Below are positions 1 to 20,327 of a stretch of DNA of 64,000 bases, piece after piece. The DNA comes from Wyeomyia smithii (Eukaryota > Arthropoda > Insecta > Diptera > Culicidae), in the NCBI RefSeq assembly GCF_029784165.1, contig NC_073695.1:157429367-157493366 (forward strand), read 5' to 3'. The stretch's first letter is position 1; every line of letters starts with the position of its first letter. A program made the translations under genes and the position numbers. The notes beneath the pieces are model-generated. The model was not told where the DNA came from. It did not search any database and saw only the letters and a program-made list of their open reading frames with translations.

Positions 1-675
1 CTATTTATTCAATTGTTTTTACTCGACCTTGATTATTGTAGGAAAACATTAAAATTCAACTTTTCATTTCACAGTGAATCACGAATAACTCAAAATCTAG
101 TTACTTTAGAGCCATGTAGTCTTTGACATTGTTCTTCCCCATAAAATTTCCCAACTTTAAATGGTATTCAGTTGGTGATAGCTTCAGGTTTAATACCTAC
201 TATTATTGATTGAATGTCAAAATATACTTGAAAAATATTTTGACGTGGGACTATGTCTTTCTTCACTATACTAAGTTACATTCTGTGAAAACTGGATTGA
301 ACATGTAACGTTTTTGGTTGGTGGAATGGAAGATTTTAGATGCTAATAGCGCTCAAACAACTGTTCCGATTTCAATAGTTAATATACCGTTGGAAAGCTA
401 AAATATACAAGATTCGTATAACATGATAATTTTAGTTTCCATTTTCTTATTACTCCGTGAAAATTGCGGAAAAAATTTAAGGTCGAATATCCACATACAT
501 TTTTCATACGACTGGTATATTTCCCTAAGGCAGACTTCAAAAACATAGACGAAATGATTTCACGCCAGCCAGCCAATAGGCGTCGCATTCATCACCCAAC
601 GTAAGCGACGAAGAAAAAAAGCAGAGATGCCTCCACGTGATTGGTTCTTCCCCCAATCACCCAAGTTCCCCACAT
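1..675. other. Unassigned AT-rich sequence
   Basis: No coding region or repeat was recognised. The only local structure is a short inverted repeat around CCAAT-type motifs (GTGATTGG at 637-644, CCAATCAC at 653-660) beside an E-box-like CACGTG at 634-639. This could be old promoter-like sequence, but nothing downstream supports a gene. Confidence 0.3.
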
Positions 676-1182
676 TGCACAGTTGTTTAAAACGCGAAAA
701 ACGTGATCGTCAGCCTTTTGAGTATAAAAATGCCATTTAAATGCTACAGTGTATTCGACAAAGTTTTTGTAGATCTTAAGAGGCATCTTTTGATGTAAAT
801 AAATTTTTGATTAATTCACCTAAAAGTGAGATAAAAATTTTATTTTGAAGTAGAATACTTCTCTCAGGAAGTTCGGCTACATAGGGATGTGAAATGAAAA
901 TCTAAAACCGAAAAAATGAAAAATATGTCCAATTTCAAATGCTAATAAATCGGTTAATATTCGATGGATTTCCTTCGTTCTTGCAGCTATAGATTGAAAA
1001 TCTTCTAAGATTCTTCTCAAATGAAGATAATTGTAATTTTATCATTCAAACTATTGTTCTATTGAAAATAGTCAAGCCTTGTCAAAACGAAAAATTCGAC
1101 CTCTGATCGGTCGTTATATGATTGCTTCCCAAGCACGGTCGACTGAATCATATACCTTGCAATTGAAAATATGCTATTAGGC

Positions 1183-1191
1183 CTATATAAG
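1183..1191 (+). promoter_or_regulatory. TATA-like box of family X
   Basis: CTATATAAG is followed by a conserved stretch (gagcctgtttcagccg, then agccgctc). The same arrangement recurs at 21207-21215 and 23458-23466, and a weaker form (CTGTATAAG) at 24943-24951. This is a core-promoter candidate by sequence only; no start site or transcript is shown. Confidence 0.35.
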
Positions 1192-1219
1192 AGCCTGTTT
1201 CAGCCGTAGCCGCTCTTAA

Positions 1220-1730
1220 CGTCAGCTTCGTGCAACACTGGCACAACTCAAAAATCATAGTTTGGAGAAAAACGCGTTTAAAAATTGCGTCAAAAATTTA
1301 TTTTTCGATTTTCAAGAAAACTTTAACCCTCTAGTGCCCAAGTTAATTTCTAGACGGGCTTCGGTAAAATCACTATGAAGCATTATAAACACTTTTTAAG
1401 TATTTATTGATGCTTTTTAGAGGTTTGCTGAAGCCCGCCAAATGGCGGCATTGGGCACTAGAGGGTTAAAGTTTAAGATTATCAATCCTCATTTAACACT
1501 TTTAGGTCTATTATGCACATATTATGAGCACGTTGTCCAAGTTGAAACCTTAGTTTTACTAACTTTATGGAGAAATTTCAATTTGTGCAGCAAAGGCACT
1601 TGTACTCATATTTAGGGAATTTTGAAACAAGGTTTCGTGGGATGAAACTTAACTAGATTTCGCATCGTTTGCCATCAAAAACTCAAAAATGCAAAATTTT
1701 GAGTTGTGCCAGTGTTGCACGAAGCCGACG
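1220..1730. mobile_element. 511-bp MITE with 34-bp TIR nested in X copy 1
   Basis: The ends are 34-bp inverted repeats beginning CGTCAGCTTCGTGCAACACT, with one mismatch (A/G). The empty site is visible in the X copy at 21235-21250 (cgctcATAAtagttc). Here the sequence reads cgctcTTAA, then the element, then ATAAtagttc. That fits a 4-bp duplication ATAA with one later mutation in the left copy. No coding capacity. Confidence 0.85.
1327..1465. mobile_element. 139-bp piggyBac-like MITE (TTAA target)
   Basis: The element has TIRs CCCTCTAGTGCCCA and TGGGCACTAGAGGG and is flanked on both sides by TTAA (1323-1326 and 1466-1469). A TTAA duplication with termini starting CCC is the piggyBac signature. 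It lies inside the 511-bp MITE, making it the innermost layer of the nest. Confidence 0.85.
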
Positions 1731-3990
1731 ATAATAGTTCTAGACAGCGACAACAGCAGTCCCCTCTAGCAGCAGTAGTAGCAGTGCAGTGGATACCAGC
1801 GATAGCACTAGCACTAGTATGTCGTGTCAAATAAATGTTGTGTGTGTGAGCGCACTAGTTGCAGCGGATTTCAGCATCGATAGCAGCTAGGCCTGCGGAT
1901 GCAGGGACAGCGGATACCAATGGCAGCGTATAGCGGCCACAACTGTGGCATGGCTACGCATAGCGTAGCAGTTGCAGAGGGTATATCTGACCATGAAGCA
2001 TTTATGCAATAATTGAATGAAAATTTCAATTACAGCAATCGGCCATTTTCAAGGCTACTAAATGTTTTTGGAGGGGCATAATGAATGGTTATTAATAAAC
2101 TGCAACTGAGGTTTGATGCTGCTGCAAATGCACAGCAGTGTGATGTTTTTTTATGACTTGTTGATACTGTGCATAACAAGCGGTATATACGAAACAAATC
2201 CGATTTCAAACAGAAAAGTTCGGCACGTTCTGCTCACGATGCTGAGTCTGTTTTAGAAAATTCACAGCACTTTACTCACAACGATGTAACGTCTTGAAGA
2301 AGACAGTTAAAGTTTGACATCACAGCAGAATTTCGACCTTCATACTCATGTCCACCATCGGCAATATCAAACACGCAACAATCTGTTTTCATGCGACTCG
2401 GGGACGGGAACATTTTCTTCTTCCAAGCCGCACAACACGACACAATACATGTTATTTTTTTGCCTTAATAAGAGCTCTATCAGTACGGCTCGACAGAATG
2501 TCCATAAGAAATCATTTTTGTACATCTGTGTTACGAAACTGTAGGAACTGAAAATTAAGGCGGGGCTTATCAAACGATCGCTCTGAGCCAGAATTAATGA
2601 GATGTATTTTTCGTACATTAGTATTACGACATACGAAATAAAATTTTTCGAACGTTGTAGAATGGTATAACTGGAAATAATTAAGTCACACCTATTTTTC
2701 GAGTTATATCATTCCACAACGTTCGAAAAATTTATTATGTCATAGCGGATACCGCACGCTATCCGACCATGAAGCATTTATGCAATAATTGAATGAAAAT
2801 TGCAATTGCAGCAATCAGCCTTTTTCAAAGCTACTGAATGTATTTGGAAGAGCATAATAAATGGTTATTAAAAATGGCTGACATGCAAGCAGCCGGGTTA
2901 TCTTTCTCGTAAAAGTATTCTACTTCAACCTACGGTCATGGCTTTGCACATAACTCTCTTGTGATTTTTTTTTATTTACTTATCAAATCAAAACGAAGTC
3001 TTCTACAAAGTTGTAGACAATCTTATGAAGAAAAACTTTGCTGAAGACATTTTGGTTCTATCTCTTGAAAATCGACAACATACAGGTAGTTTTATACACA
3101 GACATCCGTAAAGTTTCTAAAAATCTAAAAATACTAAATAACTTTTTCTGAAGTGATTTTAGAGACCTACTATGTTCTAGATATTTTTTCATATTTAAAA
3201 AATACATCATTCTTCTGCCGAACATACCTTGGGAAAATTATCAACTTTTTCATAGGGTTTAGGACATTTTAGATAAAAAAATGCACTTTTTCAAAATAAA
3301 ATTTCGTTTCGATTTTGTACATCTTTTAAGAAAAAAACATGAAAAAACGCCGAAAAACAAAAAAAATTAATTTTTTCACCCACGCCCAAGTCTTTAGGAG
3401 AGTGCAAGAAACTAGTGAAACCACCTGTGGAAGCTAGTACTAATCCCCGTCTTTCGAGTGAAAACTGTTGTTTTTGCAGCTTTTCGAGAAATTTTATTTT
3501 GAAAAAGTGCATTTTTTTTATTTAAAATGTCCTAAGCCCTATGAAAAAGTTGAAAATTTTCCCAAGGTATGTTCGGCAGAATGATGTTTTTTTTAAATAT
3601 AAAAAATGTCTAGAACATAGTAGGCCTCTAAAATCACTTCAGAAAAAGCTATTTGGTATTTTTCGATTTTTAGAAACTTTAAGGATGTCTGTGTATAAAA
3701 CTACCTGTATGTGGTCGATTTTCGAAAGATAGAACCAAAATGTCTTCAGCAAAGTTTTTCTACATAAAATTGTCTACAACTTTGCTAAAGACTTCGTTTT
3801 GATTTGATAAGTAAATAAAAAAATAAAATTTTTATCTCACTTTTAGGTGAATTAATCAAAAATTTATTTACATCAAAAGATGCCCTTTAAGATCTTCAAA
3901 AACTTTGTCGAATACACTGTAGCATTTAAATGGCATTTTTATACTCAAAAGGCTGACGATCACGTTTTTCGCGTTTTAAACCACTGTGCA

Positions 3991-4962
3991 CTGGTCCTAA
4001 CACTTCAGACGCACTACTAGCATACGGCTCCGTTACCCCCGTTAGCCAACATACGAAATCCAATACCATTACTAATATTGAGCAAACCGTTCTGTTTAAA
4101 CCCAAAGTAAACCAGCCCGCTAAAAGAACTAAAACCGACATTTGTGCAAAGTTCGATCCAATCGTGTTCGCTGTAAAAGAAGTGCAACTTAGACAGTGAG
4201 GTGAAGTTGCGGTGAGGTGCGAATCAAAAGATATGGCCATAAAGCTTTTGAATGCAGCTACGACAGCTCTCGCGGATGGATACAACATAGAGGTGCAAAA
4301 ACCATTGAAGCCCCGGGTTAAAATCATCGGCTTCTCGGAGAGCATAAATGAGGAATGTTCGCTGGCAAACCTGAAAAAACTAAATAATTTGATCGATACA
4401 TTTGATCTAAAAGTGATTCGAGTTATAAAAAACGAAAAGCGTACATTTAATCAGATGTCGGCTGTTATCGAGACAGATGCCTGTGGCTTTAAGATACTCA
4501 TGAAGCTTCAGCGTGTCAACCTTGGCTGGGAACGATAGTTGATGCAACTGATGCCCTCCGTTGCTTCAACTGCTCGGAGTTTCGACACAAGGCAGCGGTT
4601 TGTACGAAACCAGCTTGCTGTCCGAAGTGTGCTGGTAATCATAAGGCGGTGGACTGTGATGCAGAATTTGAAAAGTGTGTCAACTGCCATCTAGAAAATG
4701 CAAAACGTGTCTGTATTAGCGATGAATTGCGCGACGTTGCGCATGCTGCATGGAGCAACGACTGTCCAATTTATCGAAAGCGTCTGGCGAGAGCGAAGCA
4801 AAGGATCGATTTTTCGAGCTAGCAATCAATTCGCAGTTACAGCTCGTCATCAACGATGGATGTTAATACCCAGCTCGATAACCCGGCTGGTCCAGGTAAA
4901 TTATTGACCAGTATATGTCCACCCAAAGCAAAAAAAGATACTGCACCCGTTCTCAGTAGAAC
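3991..4962 (+). pseudogene. ORF1 (gag-like nucleic-acid-binding protein), broken
   Basis: ORF1 proteins of these elements coat the RNA and deliver it for reverse transcription. The frame is open from the 5' junction, has an in-frame stop near 4197, and continues through 4212-4538. A frameshift at about 4535 leads into three cysteine-histidine knuckles: a CX2CX4HX4C (CFNCSEFRHKAAVC), a CX2CX3HX4C starting CPKC, and a C-rich third unit starting CVNC. The region after 4800 is decayed. The first visible ATG of the open part (4212) is probably internal, because homologous-looking sequence extends upstream of it. Confidence 0.75.
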
Positions 4963-5019
4963 TCAACTTTTCCGGCTCTTCCGGAGAAGGTAACTCAAGC
5001 TGCAGCCCGTCCTGCACCA

Positions 5020-6400
5020 GGCGAGCCGCTCAGTATTTTTTACCAGAACGTGAGAGGCTTAAGAACGAAGATAGATGACATGTTTGTCGCTGCATCGGAC
5101 CAGGAATATGACGTCGTTATATTTACAGAAACGTGGCTTAACGACACCATCAACTCTTCTCAACTATTTGGAATATACCGAAGAATATACCGTGTATCGG
5201 AAAGACCGAGATCCAGGCGCAACGGGGAAATCCCGAGGAGGCGGTGTACTTATAGCACTAAAAATACGCTCAGTTTTACTTTGTGCGCAAATTTGGTTCG
5301 ACCTCGAACAGTTGTGGGTAAACATCGAATGTAATGACAGATTAATCTGTTTGGGTGTAATATACATACCCCCGGACCAGTCCAGAAATACTTGGATCAT
5401 GGAGAATGTTACTGCCTCCATATCTAATGTTGTCACGACGAACGATCTCCGTACCGATCATCTTTTGTTTGGCGATTTCGATCTGCCTGATCTATGCTGG
5501 CGTACCACAGGCACAGGTTACGCTAACTCCGAACCAGCGATGGAAAAAAATCACCTCCAGCGATTTTGAATACATATAAAGGAAGCCTAAGATGCGTTGA
5601 CATCGTCGTCAGTATGCGAATAACAAAGTATCGTTGTTGGTTCACTCTCTTTGCTTTCCTTTTTACGATATATTGCTTGTCGTTAGCGTACACCACTACA
5701 TATGGTTCTCAATGTGCACAACTCGGTATATGAAGTTATTCGTCTCTGTTACACAGAGCGATCAGATCTTGTTATGTTATTACCCATGAATAAGATTTTT
5801 TGTCAGAAAAAGAAAGAAAATGACAATGTATGCTCTCCTACTCTCGCTCAAGTCAACCGCTGCCGAAGTAGTCCCTTCCCCCACACTTTCCTTCTCACCG
5901 CACCACACCTCTGCTGCTGCTCAGGCGACATGATATTCTTCTGCAGCTATTCTTTGTTCCCCTAACGACCGGCATATGGAGAGACAAACGCAACGAGCGA
6001 ATCGCTTCTCAGAGCAGATGAAGTCTAGTCATGTGTTTATTTTCTCCCAGAAACCTACACACCATCACACCATATCATCATTTCATTATGTGTTGAGAGG
6101 ATTCAAGTTTAGTCGCGGTCTGTAACACTTCATGATGTGTACATGTGGAGATTAAACGTTGATTGCATCATATTCGTTTCGTTTCCATCACTGCTCCGAA
6201 CCCTCTGAATCGACTTCTCCTAGCATTACCTTTATTAACAGCATATCTGTTAACTGTTTAAACCGTACGCTTGACTTACTGTTCGTGAGCGAAGATTTGT
6301 TACCAATGTGTACTCTCGTTGAAAGACCTGAAGCTCTAGTACCAGTTGATCAATTGCACCCTCCAATTCTAGCGACTTTGAAATGCCTGCCCCGTATGGT
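5020..6400 (+). pseudogene. APE-type endonuclease domain of ORF2, frameshifted and interrupted
   Basis: This domain nicks target DNA to prime reverse transcription. Visible motifs are FYQNVRGLRTK near the start, the FTETWLND metal-binding Glu block at about 5125, and the LLFGDFD block at about 5463, followed after a gap by LNRTLDLLF (about 6270) and a degenerate VPVDQLHPPI where SDHxPI is expected. A frameshift lies near 5160. About 600 bp between 5570 and 6165 has no endonuclease homology and stop codons in all readings, so it is probably an insertion. The protein is dead as it stands. Confidence 0.75.
5570..6165. other. Unidentified ~600-bp insertion inside endonuclease
   Basis: The stretch separates the GDF block from the NRTLDLLF block, which in related elements lie within about 60 residues. 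It has a pyrimidine-rich part (5870-5960). I found no clean terminal inverted repeats or target duplication, so the borders are approximate and its nature is open. Confidence 0.45.
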
Positions 6401-8536
6401 TTTCACAGAACTTAACGATCACAGACGGCTGGATTTTTCGAGAGCGAACTACGCGCAGCTGAACGAAGTACTTTTAGCTGTTGACTGGGCAACGTTGTAC
6501 AACATGCATGACATCGATGAAGCAGTTCAGTGCTTCACTACCACTCTCACGCAACTTTTTACAGAGCATGTTCCCGTTTGTCGCCCTCGCCCAAGCCCGC
6601 CCTGGTCTAATAACTATCTTAGATACCTAAAACGTAAACGCGCCAACGCTCTTAAAAAGTTTTCCAACAACCGTAACCTGGTCACCAAAAGAAGGTTTCA
6701 AAACGCCAGCTCTAAGTACAAAAGTTATAACCGTGGGCTATATGCTCGTTATGTAACACGAAAACAGAGTGCACTGAAAAAGTTTTCCAAGCGCTTTTGG
6801 ACTTTTGTAAGCGAAAAGCGGAAAGAAGCAGGTTTACCGTCAAGCATGTTTTTGGGAGATGAAAATTCGACAGACGCAGACGGCATATGCAACACATTCG
6901 CTAAACAATTCTCCAGAGCATTCGATGAAACGACAGTAAGTCAAGATCAGACTCATTTGGCCATTAGGGACGTACCGAGAGGAGCTCTAAGTATGAACAT
7001 CAGTGAGTTCTCAGACGAGGATGTCATGAATGGTGTCAGAAAACTGAAATCATCTACCAGACCCGAACCGGATGAAATTCCTGCGATAGTTCTTATCAAA
7101 TGCGCCCGGGCCATCTGCGGTCCGCTGCGTTCCATTTTCAATAAGTCGCTTGCACAGGCGGTATTTCCGGAGAGGTGGAAAAAATCCATTATGTTTCCGG
7201 CGTTCAAAAAGGGGGATAAGCGTGATGTAGCAAACTACCGTGGTGTGACTTCGCTAAGTGCAGGATCCAAACTGTTTGAGATCCTTGTTGGCGATGAATT
7301 GTTACGGTCAGCAAAATCATATATTTCCCAAGACCAACATGGGTTTTTTTTCCGGGGAGATCGACAGCGACAAATTTGGTGCAGTTTACTTCTATGTGTC
7401 TAAAGTCAATGGAACAGGGATCTCAGATCGTTAAAGTCTACATCGACCTGAATTCAGCATTCGGCAAAGTTAACCATCGGATTCTCTTAGCAAAACTGGA
7501 CCGTCTAGGCGTGGCAACGAATGTCACTAAATGGATAGAATCGTATTTGACTAATCGACAACTGAGAGTCAAAATAGGATCTTCCGAGTCAGCTCCGTTC
7601 AGTAATTACTCCGGTGTCTCCCAAGGAAGCAACCTGGGGCCATTGCTATTCTCATTATTCTTCAACGACGTCTGTCATGCTGTTCCTCAAGGTTGCAGGT
7701 TAGTCTACGCCGATGACTTCAAAATTTATTGGCTTGTGAAGACACTAGACGATTGCCGAAAGCTGCAGCAGATCATCGATATCTTCGCAGACTGGTGTGA
7801 GCGAAACTTTCTAACCATAAGCGTAAAGAAGTGTATGGTTATATCGTTCACTAGGAAAAGAATACCTGTCCACTGGGACTATCGCATTGGAACTGAGGGG
7901 CTGGAAAGAGTAAAGGTCGTGAAGGATCTCGGTGTCTTGTTGGATTCCGAGATGAGCTTTCGTGAACACTACGCCTACATTATCAGTAAAGCCAGCAGAA
8001 ATTTAGGATTTATTTTCCGATTAGCCTCTGAATTCCGTGATCCCTATTGTTTACGCTCACTGTACTTTAGTTTAGTGCGATCCATACTTGAAACAGCAGC
8101 TATAGTCTGGACCCCTTTTTTCAACGTCTGGATCAGCAGAATCGAGAGAATTCAAGCAAAGTTCGTAAGGTACGCCCTGCGATTTTTACCCTGGCAAAAC
8201 ACTAGCGATCTTCCATCTTGCGAAAGCCGTCGCCACTTGCTGGGTATGGATACGCTGCAAAAGAGGCAAAAAATCCTGGGGACCATCTTTCTGGCCAAGG
8301 TTCTCTCAGGAGACGTAAGTGCACCATGGATTCTTGCTCAGATTAATTTAAACATCATTCCTCGACCACTGAGACAGCGCAGCTTCCTGCAACTCCAACA
8401 ACATCGGACTGACTATGCACAGCACGAACCGATTAAACATATGTGTTTTCTGTCTAATTCATGTTATCATTTGTTTGACTTCAATGTTAGTGTTAGAGTG
8501 TTTCATGATCGTGTAGCAAATTTTACCTTCTAACCA
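6401..8536 (+). pseudogene. Reverse transcriptase domain of ORF2, frameshifted
   Basis: The RT copies element RNA onto nicked target DNA. Two overlapping frames (to 7403, then from 7376) are split by indels around a T-run at 7345-7360. RT blocks seen in order are RDVANYRGVTSLS, a HGFF block at the break, YIDLNSAFGKVNH (the usual second Asp of AFD is Gly), GVSQGSNLGPLLF and the catalytic YADD at 7706-7717. A conserved C-terminal part contains RIERIQAKFVRYALRFLPW. There is no RNase H. It stops at TAA 8531-8533, about 60 bp before the tail. A diverged relative lies at 33646-34028. Confidence 0.85.
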
Positions 8537-8593
8537 TTTTTAGTACGTGGTGTTCATGTAGACAAATATGTCCGATGAATGTAAATAAATAAC

Positions 8594-11912
<3,319 letters not shown>

Positions 11913-14384
11913 TGAATTTTTTTTTTGAATTGAATTGAATTGAATTTATTCATTGATTTTGTCTGTGAGCTTTTAGCTCGTAGAGACTGACTAATCTGTA
12001 CATAATGTCGTTATTAGTACTTATTCTTAGATATAAATAACATAAAACATAAAACACAATTTGCAATAAGGAACAATGAAAGCAAATAGAACAAACAGCG
12101 TATTAAAATTGGGTGTTACATAAAATGACTTTAAGTTGTCTTTTGAAGTTTTCTAGCGGTAATGCTTTTATGGCTTCTCCAAGAGAGTTGTAGAGAGTAG
12201 TCGCCTTGTACAGTGCAGAGTTTTGTCCAAAGGTTCGGGTGTTAACTCTGTTAGACCTTAGATGTCTCCTTCTTCTGGTAAAGTGGTGGTGTCTGTCTTC
12301 TCCCCTAGTAAGATCGGTGTTGGTATGGATACTTCTTCCCAGTATCTGATGGATATGGGTACATGCCGCAACTGTGTGGATACTTTTAACCGTGAGTAAG
12401 CGTTGACTATCATGAATAAAGGCTGTTGGAGCTCGATGGTGAAGACCAAATAAATTTTTAATGGCTTTGTTTTGTGTAGTTTGCAGGCTCTTCATTGCCG
12501 TAGCGTTTGCTGCTCCCCATGTAGCTATGCCGTAGATCAGATGGCTATGAAAAAGCGAAAAGTAAAGATTCCGTTTTGTCTCAATAGGTATACAATCCGA
12601 TATCTTTTTAAAGACTCCTGCTACTTGAGAGAGCTTTTTATTTAGTTCTCTAATGTGGTAAATCCATTTCAGTTCACTGTCAAACCACACACCTAAGTAT
12701 TTGAAGTTTTGAACTAGTTCGATTTGTTCACCATTATATAAAATATTCAGTGTGGATCCCATGTTGTCATTGAACAACATATATTTTGTTTTCGCAGCGT
12801 TGAGTGTTAATTTATGTTGATTCATCCACCGCAGCAGTCGCTCCAGATCCTCATTAATCAACGTTTGCAGTTGTTCAGTAGTGGTTGTGGCATATACGAG
12901 TACGATGTCATCTGCGTACATGAAAAGGGTGCCATGTAGAGGAATATCCTTCAAGTTGTTAACGTAACAGTTGAACAATGTTGGCCCAAGGATGCTGCCT
13001 TGCACCACGCCGTATTCCACTGATTGCAAAACACTGTCGAAGCCTTTATCACTTACGTACTGCTGGCGTTGATTCAAAAAACTTTCGAACCACCGTTGAC
13101 TACTTCCATTGATGCCAAGTTCGCTTAATCGTCGTAGTAATATTCTTTTATCGCAGGTGTCGAATGCTTTGGATAAGTCTAGAAATACTGCCGCTACTTT
13201 TTCCTTTTTATCACAATGCGTTTGAATTTCTGTCACAACATCAAAAAGGGCCGTTTGTGTGTTGGATCGTGGCCGAAAACCATACTGTCGCGACGAAAGT
13301 AAGTCGTATTTTTCGAGATACTCAGTTAGCTGTGTGTTTACTGTTTTTTGCAGAATTTTATCAGTTGCACTGGGAATATTTATAGGTCTATAATCGCAGA
13401 AGTTAACAGGTGTCGATGTTTTCGGTATAGGTACAACTTTAGAAATTTTCAATTCGCTGGGGACGTGCGATTGGTTAATCGATGAGTTAACAACACTTGT
13501 AATGTTGCTTATTAGAATATCACTACATTGCTTAAGAACATTGGGTTGAACGGCATCATATCCCGCTGCTTTAGATGTAGACATATTGTTAATCGCATGT
13601 TGGATCGTTGATTCAGGCGCAGCCTGCAGCGTAAACTGATGACCTGTTTGCATCCTTATGGGCGGTAGGGCCGTATACACAATGTTGTTTGCCAGATTTT
13701 TGCCCACTGTTGCAAAGTACTCATTTGCATCACTAACGGCGCGTCTCTTATCTTCATGTTTGGTAAACCGATCTGACAAGGTATTAGAAGATCTAGTTTT
13801 AGTTTTGCCCAGAATCTCCCTTATAACTCCACAGGTGCCAGCTACATTATTTCGTTGACGTTCAAAGCAGTTAGCATAGTACAGCCTGATTTTTTTTCGT
13901 TTCAGTTTAGTCACTCTATTTACCCAGTGGCGGTATATGTTATGAGTGTATTCATCTCTGGAATTCATGCGATGTTTTGCATACCAGTAATTTTTTGTAC
14001 GGATGCAGTCACTCATCTCTTTATCTACCCATGGCTTCGACTGTTTTATAGGACTATCTCTCGCTTCCTTAATCTTCGTTGAGGCTCTTATCGCAGCTTG
14101 GAGGTGAGAAATGAGAGCATAATAGTTGGCGTCAACTGAGCTTCGTGCATTTGTGTCAGGAAGATTCTGCAATAGACACTCACGAACTAAATGGACATTA
14201 GTCTTTGTGTGTGTTATTCTCTCGGCTGGCGTTCGATCAATTGCGCACTCAACTTCGATAAACATTGTGTCATGATCAAATAGGCTGTACTGAAAGTGCT
14301 GAATATTGATCAGTAGGTCGATATTGTTCGTGATAACGTGATCCAGGCAAGCTCCTTGGCGCGTCGGTGTGTTATCGCAGAAAT
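11913..14384 (-). mobile_element. 5'-truncated CR1/L2-type retrotransposon in the (TAA)n array
   Basis: On the minus strand it enters in the C-terminal part of the endonuclease and runs through the complete RT to a 3' UTR (about 11940-12102). It ends in short ATTCA-like repeats (11921-11950), a usual tail for CR1/L2-group elements. Both ends join (TAA)n, so it inserted into an existing array or the array grew around it. Target duplications cannot be separated from the repeat. Confidence 0.85.
12103..14382 (-). CDS. Endonuclease C-terminus plus reverse transcriptase, partial, frame intact
   Basis: About 760 codons are open to the stop at 12103-12105. It begins inside the endonuclease (TRQGACLDHVITNN, then LFDHDTMFIEV, the SDHxxI-type block). 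RT motifs are CDYRPINIPSATDKILQK, YGFRPRSNTQTALFDV, VFLDLSKAFDT, GVVQGSILGPTLFNCYVNNL and the catalytic YADD (12907-12918 on the plus strand). The C-terminal block YGIATWGAANATAMKSL and the final NSLGEAIKALPLENFKRQL resemble CR1/L2/Rex-group RTs; there is no RNase H. The true start is lost by truncation. Upstream the frame runs into repeat-encoded poly-Tyr, which is not real protein. The open frame suggests a fairly young insertion. Confidence 0.85.
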   Translation of the reverse strand, partial: FCDNTPTRQGACLDHVITNNIDLLINIQHFQYSLFDHDTMFIEVECAIDRTPAERITHTKTNVHLVRECLLQNLPDTNARSSVDANYYALISHLQAAIRASTKIKEARDSPIKQSKPWVDKEMSDCIRTKNYWYAKHRMNSRDEYTHNIYRHWVNRVTKLKRKKIRLYYANCFERQRNNVAGTCGVIREILGKTKTRSSNTLSDRFTKHEDKRRAVSDANEYFATVGKNLANNIVYTALPPIRMQTGHQFTLQAAPESTIQHAINNMSTSKAAGYDAVQPNVLKQCSDILISNITSVVNSSINQSHVPSELKISKVVPIPKTSTPVNFCDYRPINIPSATDKILQKTVNTQLTEYLEKYDLLSSRQYGFRPRSNTQTALFDVVTEIQTHCDKKEKVAAVFLDLSKAFDTCDKRILLRRLSELGINGSSQRWFESFLNQRQQYVSDKGFDSVLQSVEYGVVQGSILGPTLFNCYVNNLKDIPLHGTLFMYADDIVLVYATTTTEQLQTLINEDLERLLRWMNQHKLTLNAAKTKYMLFNDNMGSTLNILYNGEQIELVQNFKYLGVWFDSELKWIYHIRELNKKLSQVAGVFKKISDCIPIETKRNLYFSLFHSHLIYGIATWGAANATAMKSLQTTQNKAIKNLFGLHHRAPTAFIHDSQRLLTVKSIHTVAACTHIHQILGRSIHTNTDLTRGEDRHHHFTRRRRHLRSNRVNTRTFGQNSALYKATTLYNSLGEAIKALPLENFKRQLKVILCNTQF

Positions 14385-20327
<5,943 letters not shown>

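Larger units (their letters stand above)
841..2970. mobile_element. Family X TIR element, copy 1 (inserted in foldback arm)
   Basis: It begins TTGAAGTAGAATACTT (845-860), and the reverse complement of this lies near its right end (about 2914-2929). The start and the right segment (2886-2964, ending CTTGTGA) recur at 20867 and at 24609-25564. The intact arm of the host foldback shows the empty site as a run of 7 T, while the interrupted arm has 4 T on the left and 9 on the right, so any target duplication is T-rich and ambiguous. It carries a TATA-like CTATATAAG (1183-1191) and an inner inverted repeat (about 2633-2672 against 2703-2742). No ORF is convincing. The superfamily is not identified. 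Confidence 0.65.
676..3990. mobile_element. Foldback element with ~500-bp arms, left arm interrupted
   Basis: The outer left arm (676-840) is the reverse complement of 3826-3990. The inner left arm (2971-3304) is the reverse complement of about 3490-3818. The two right-arm parts are contiguous, so the left arm was split by the element at 841-2970. Without that insert the arms are about 500 bp each around a 185-bp loop (3305-3489). The ends read TGCACAGT...ACTGTGCA. No target duplication could be fixed. It has no transposase, so it is a non-autonomous hairpin element of unknown superfamily. Confidence 0.8.
3991..8593 (+). mobile_element. Degenerate non-LTR retrotransposon with TAA tail
   Basis: It carries ORF1 with zinc knuckles, an APE-type endonuclease and an RT without RNase H, and ends in a (TAA)n tail. 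This order is typical of CR1/Jockey-group elements; I cannot choose the clade from sequence alone. The 5' end abuts the foldback element and ORF1 is already open there, so the copy is 5'-truncated or cut at that junction. The 3' target duplication cannot be read because of the (TAA)n array. Confidence 0.85.

Noticed and set aside
3926..4345. 139-codon minus-strand frame
   Set aside because: It is antisense to ORF1 of the retrotransposon, whose zinc-knuckle frame is on the plus strand.
3991..8593. Assigning the first retrotransposon firmly to Jockey, CR1 or I
   Set aside because: Lack of RNase H argues against I-type, but the remaining clades need a phylogeny of the RT domain.
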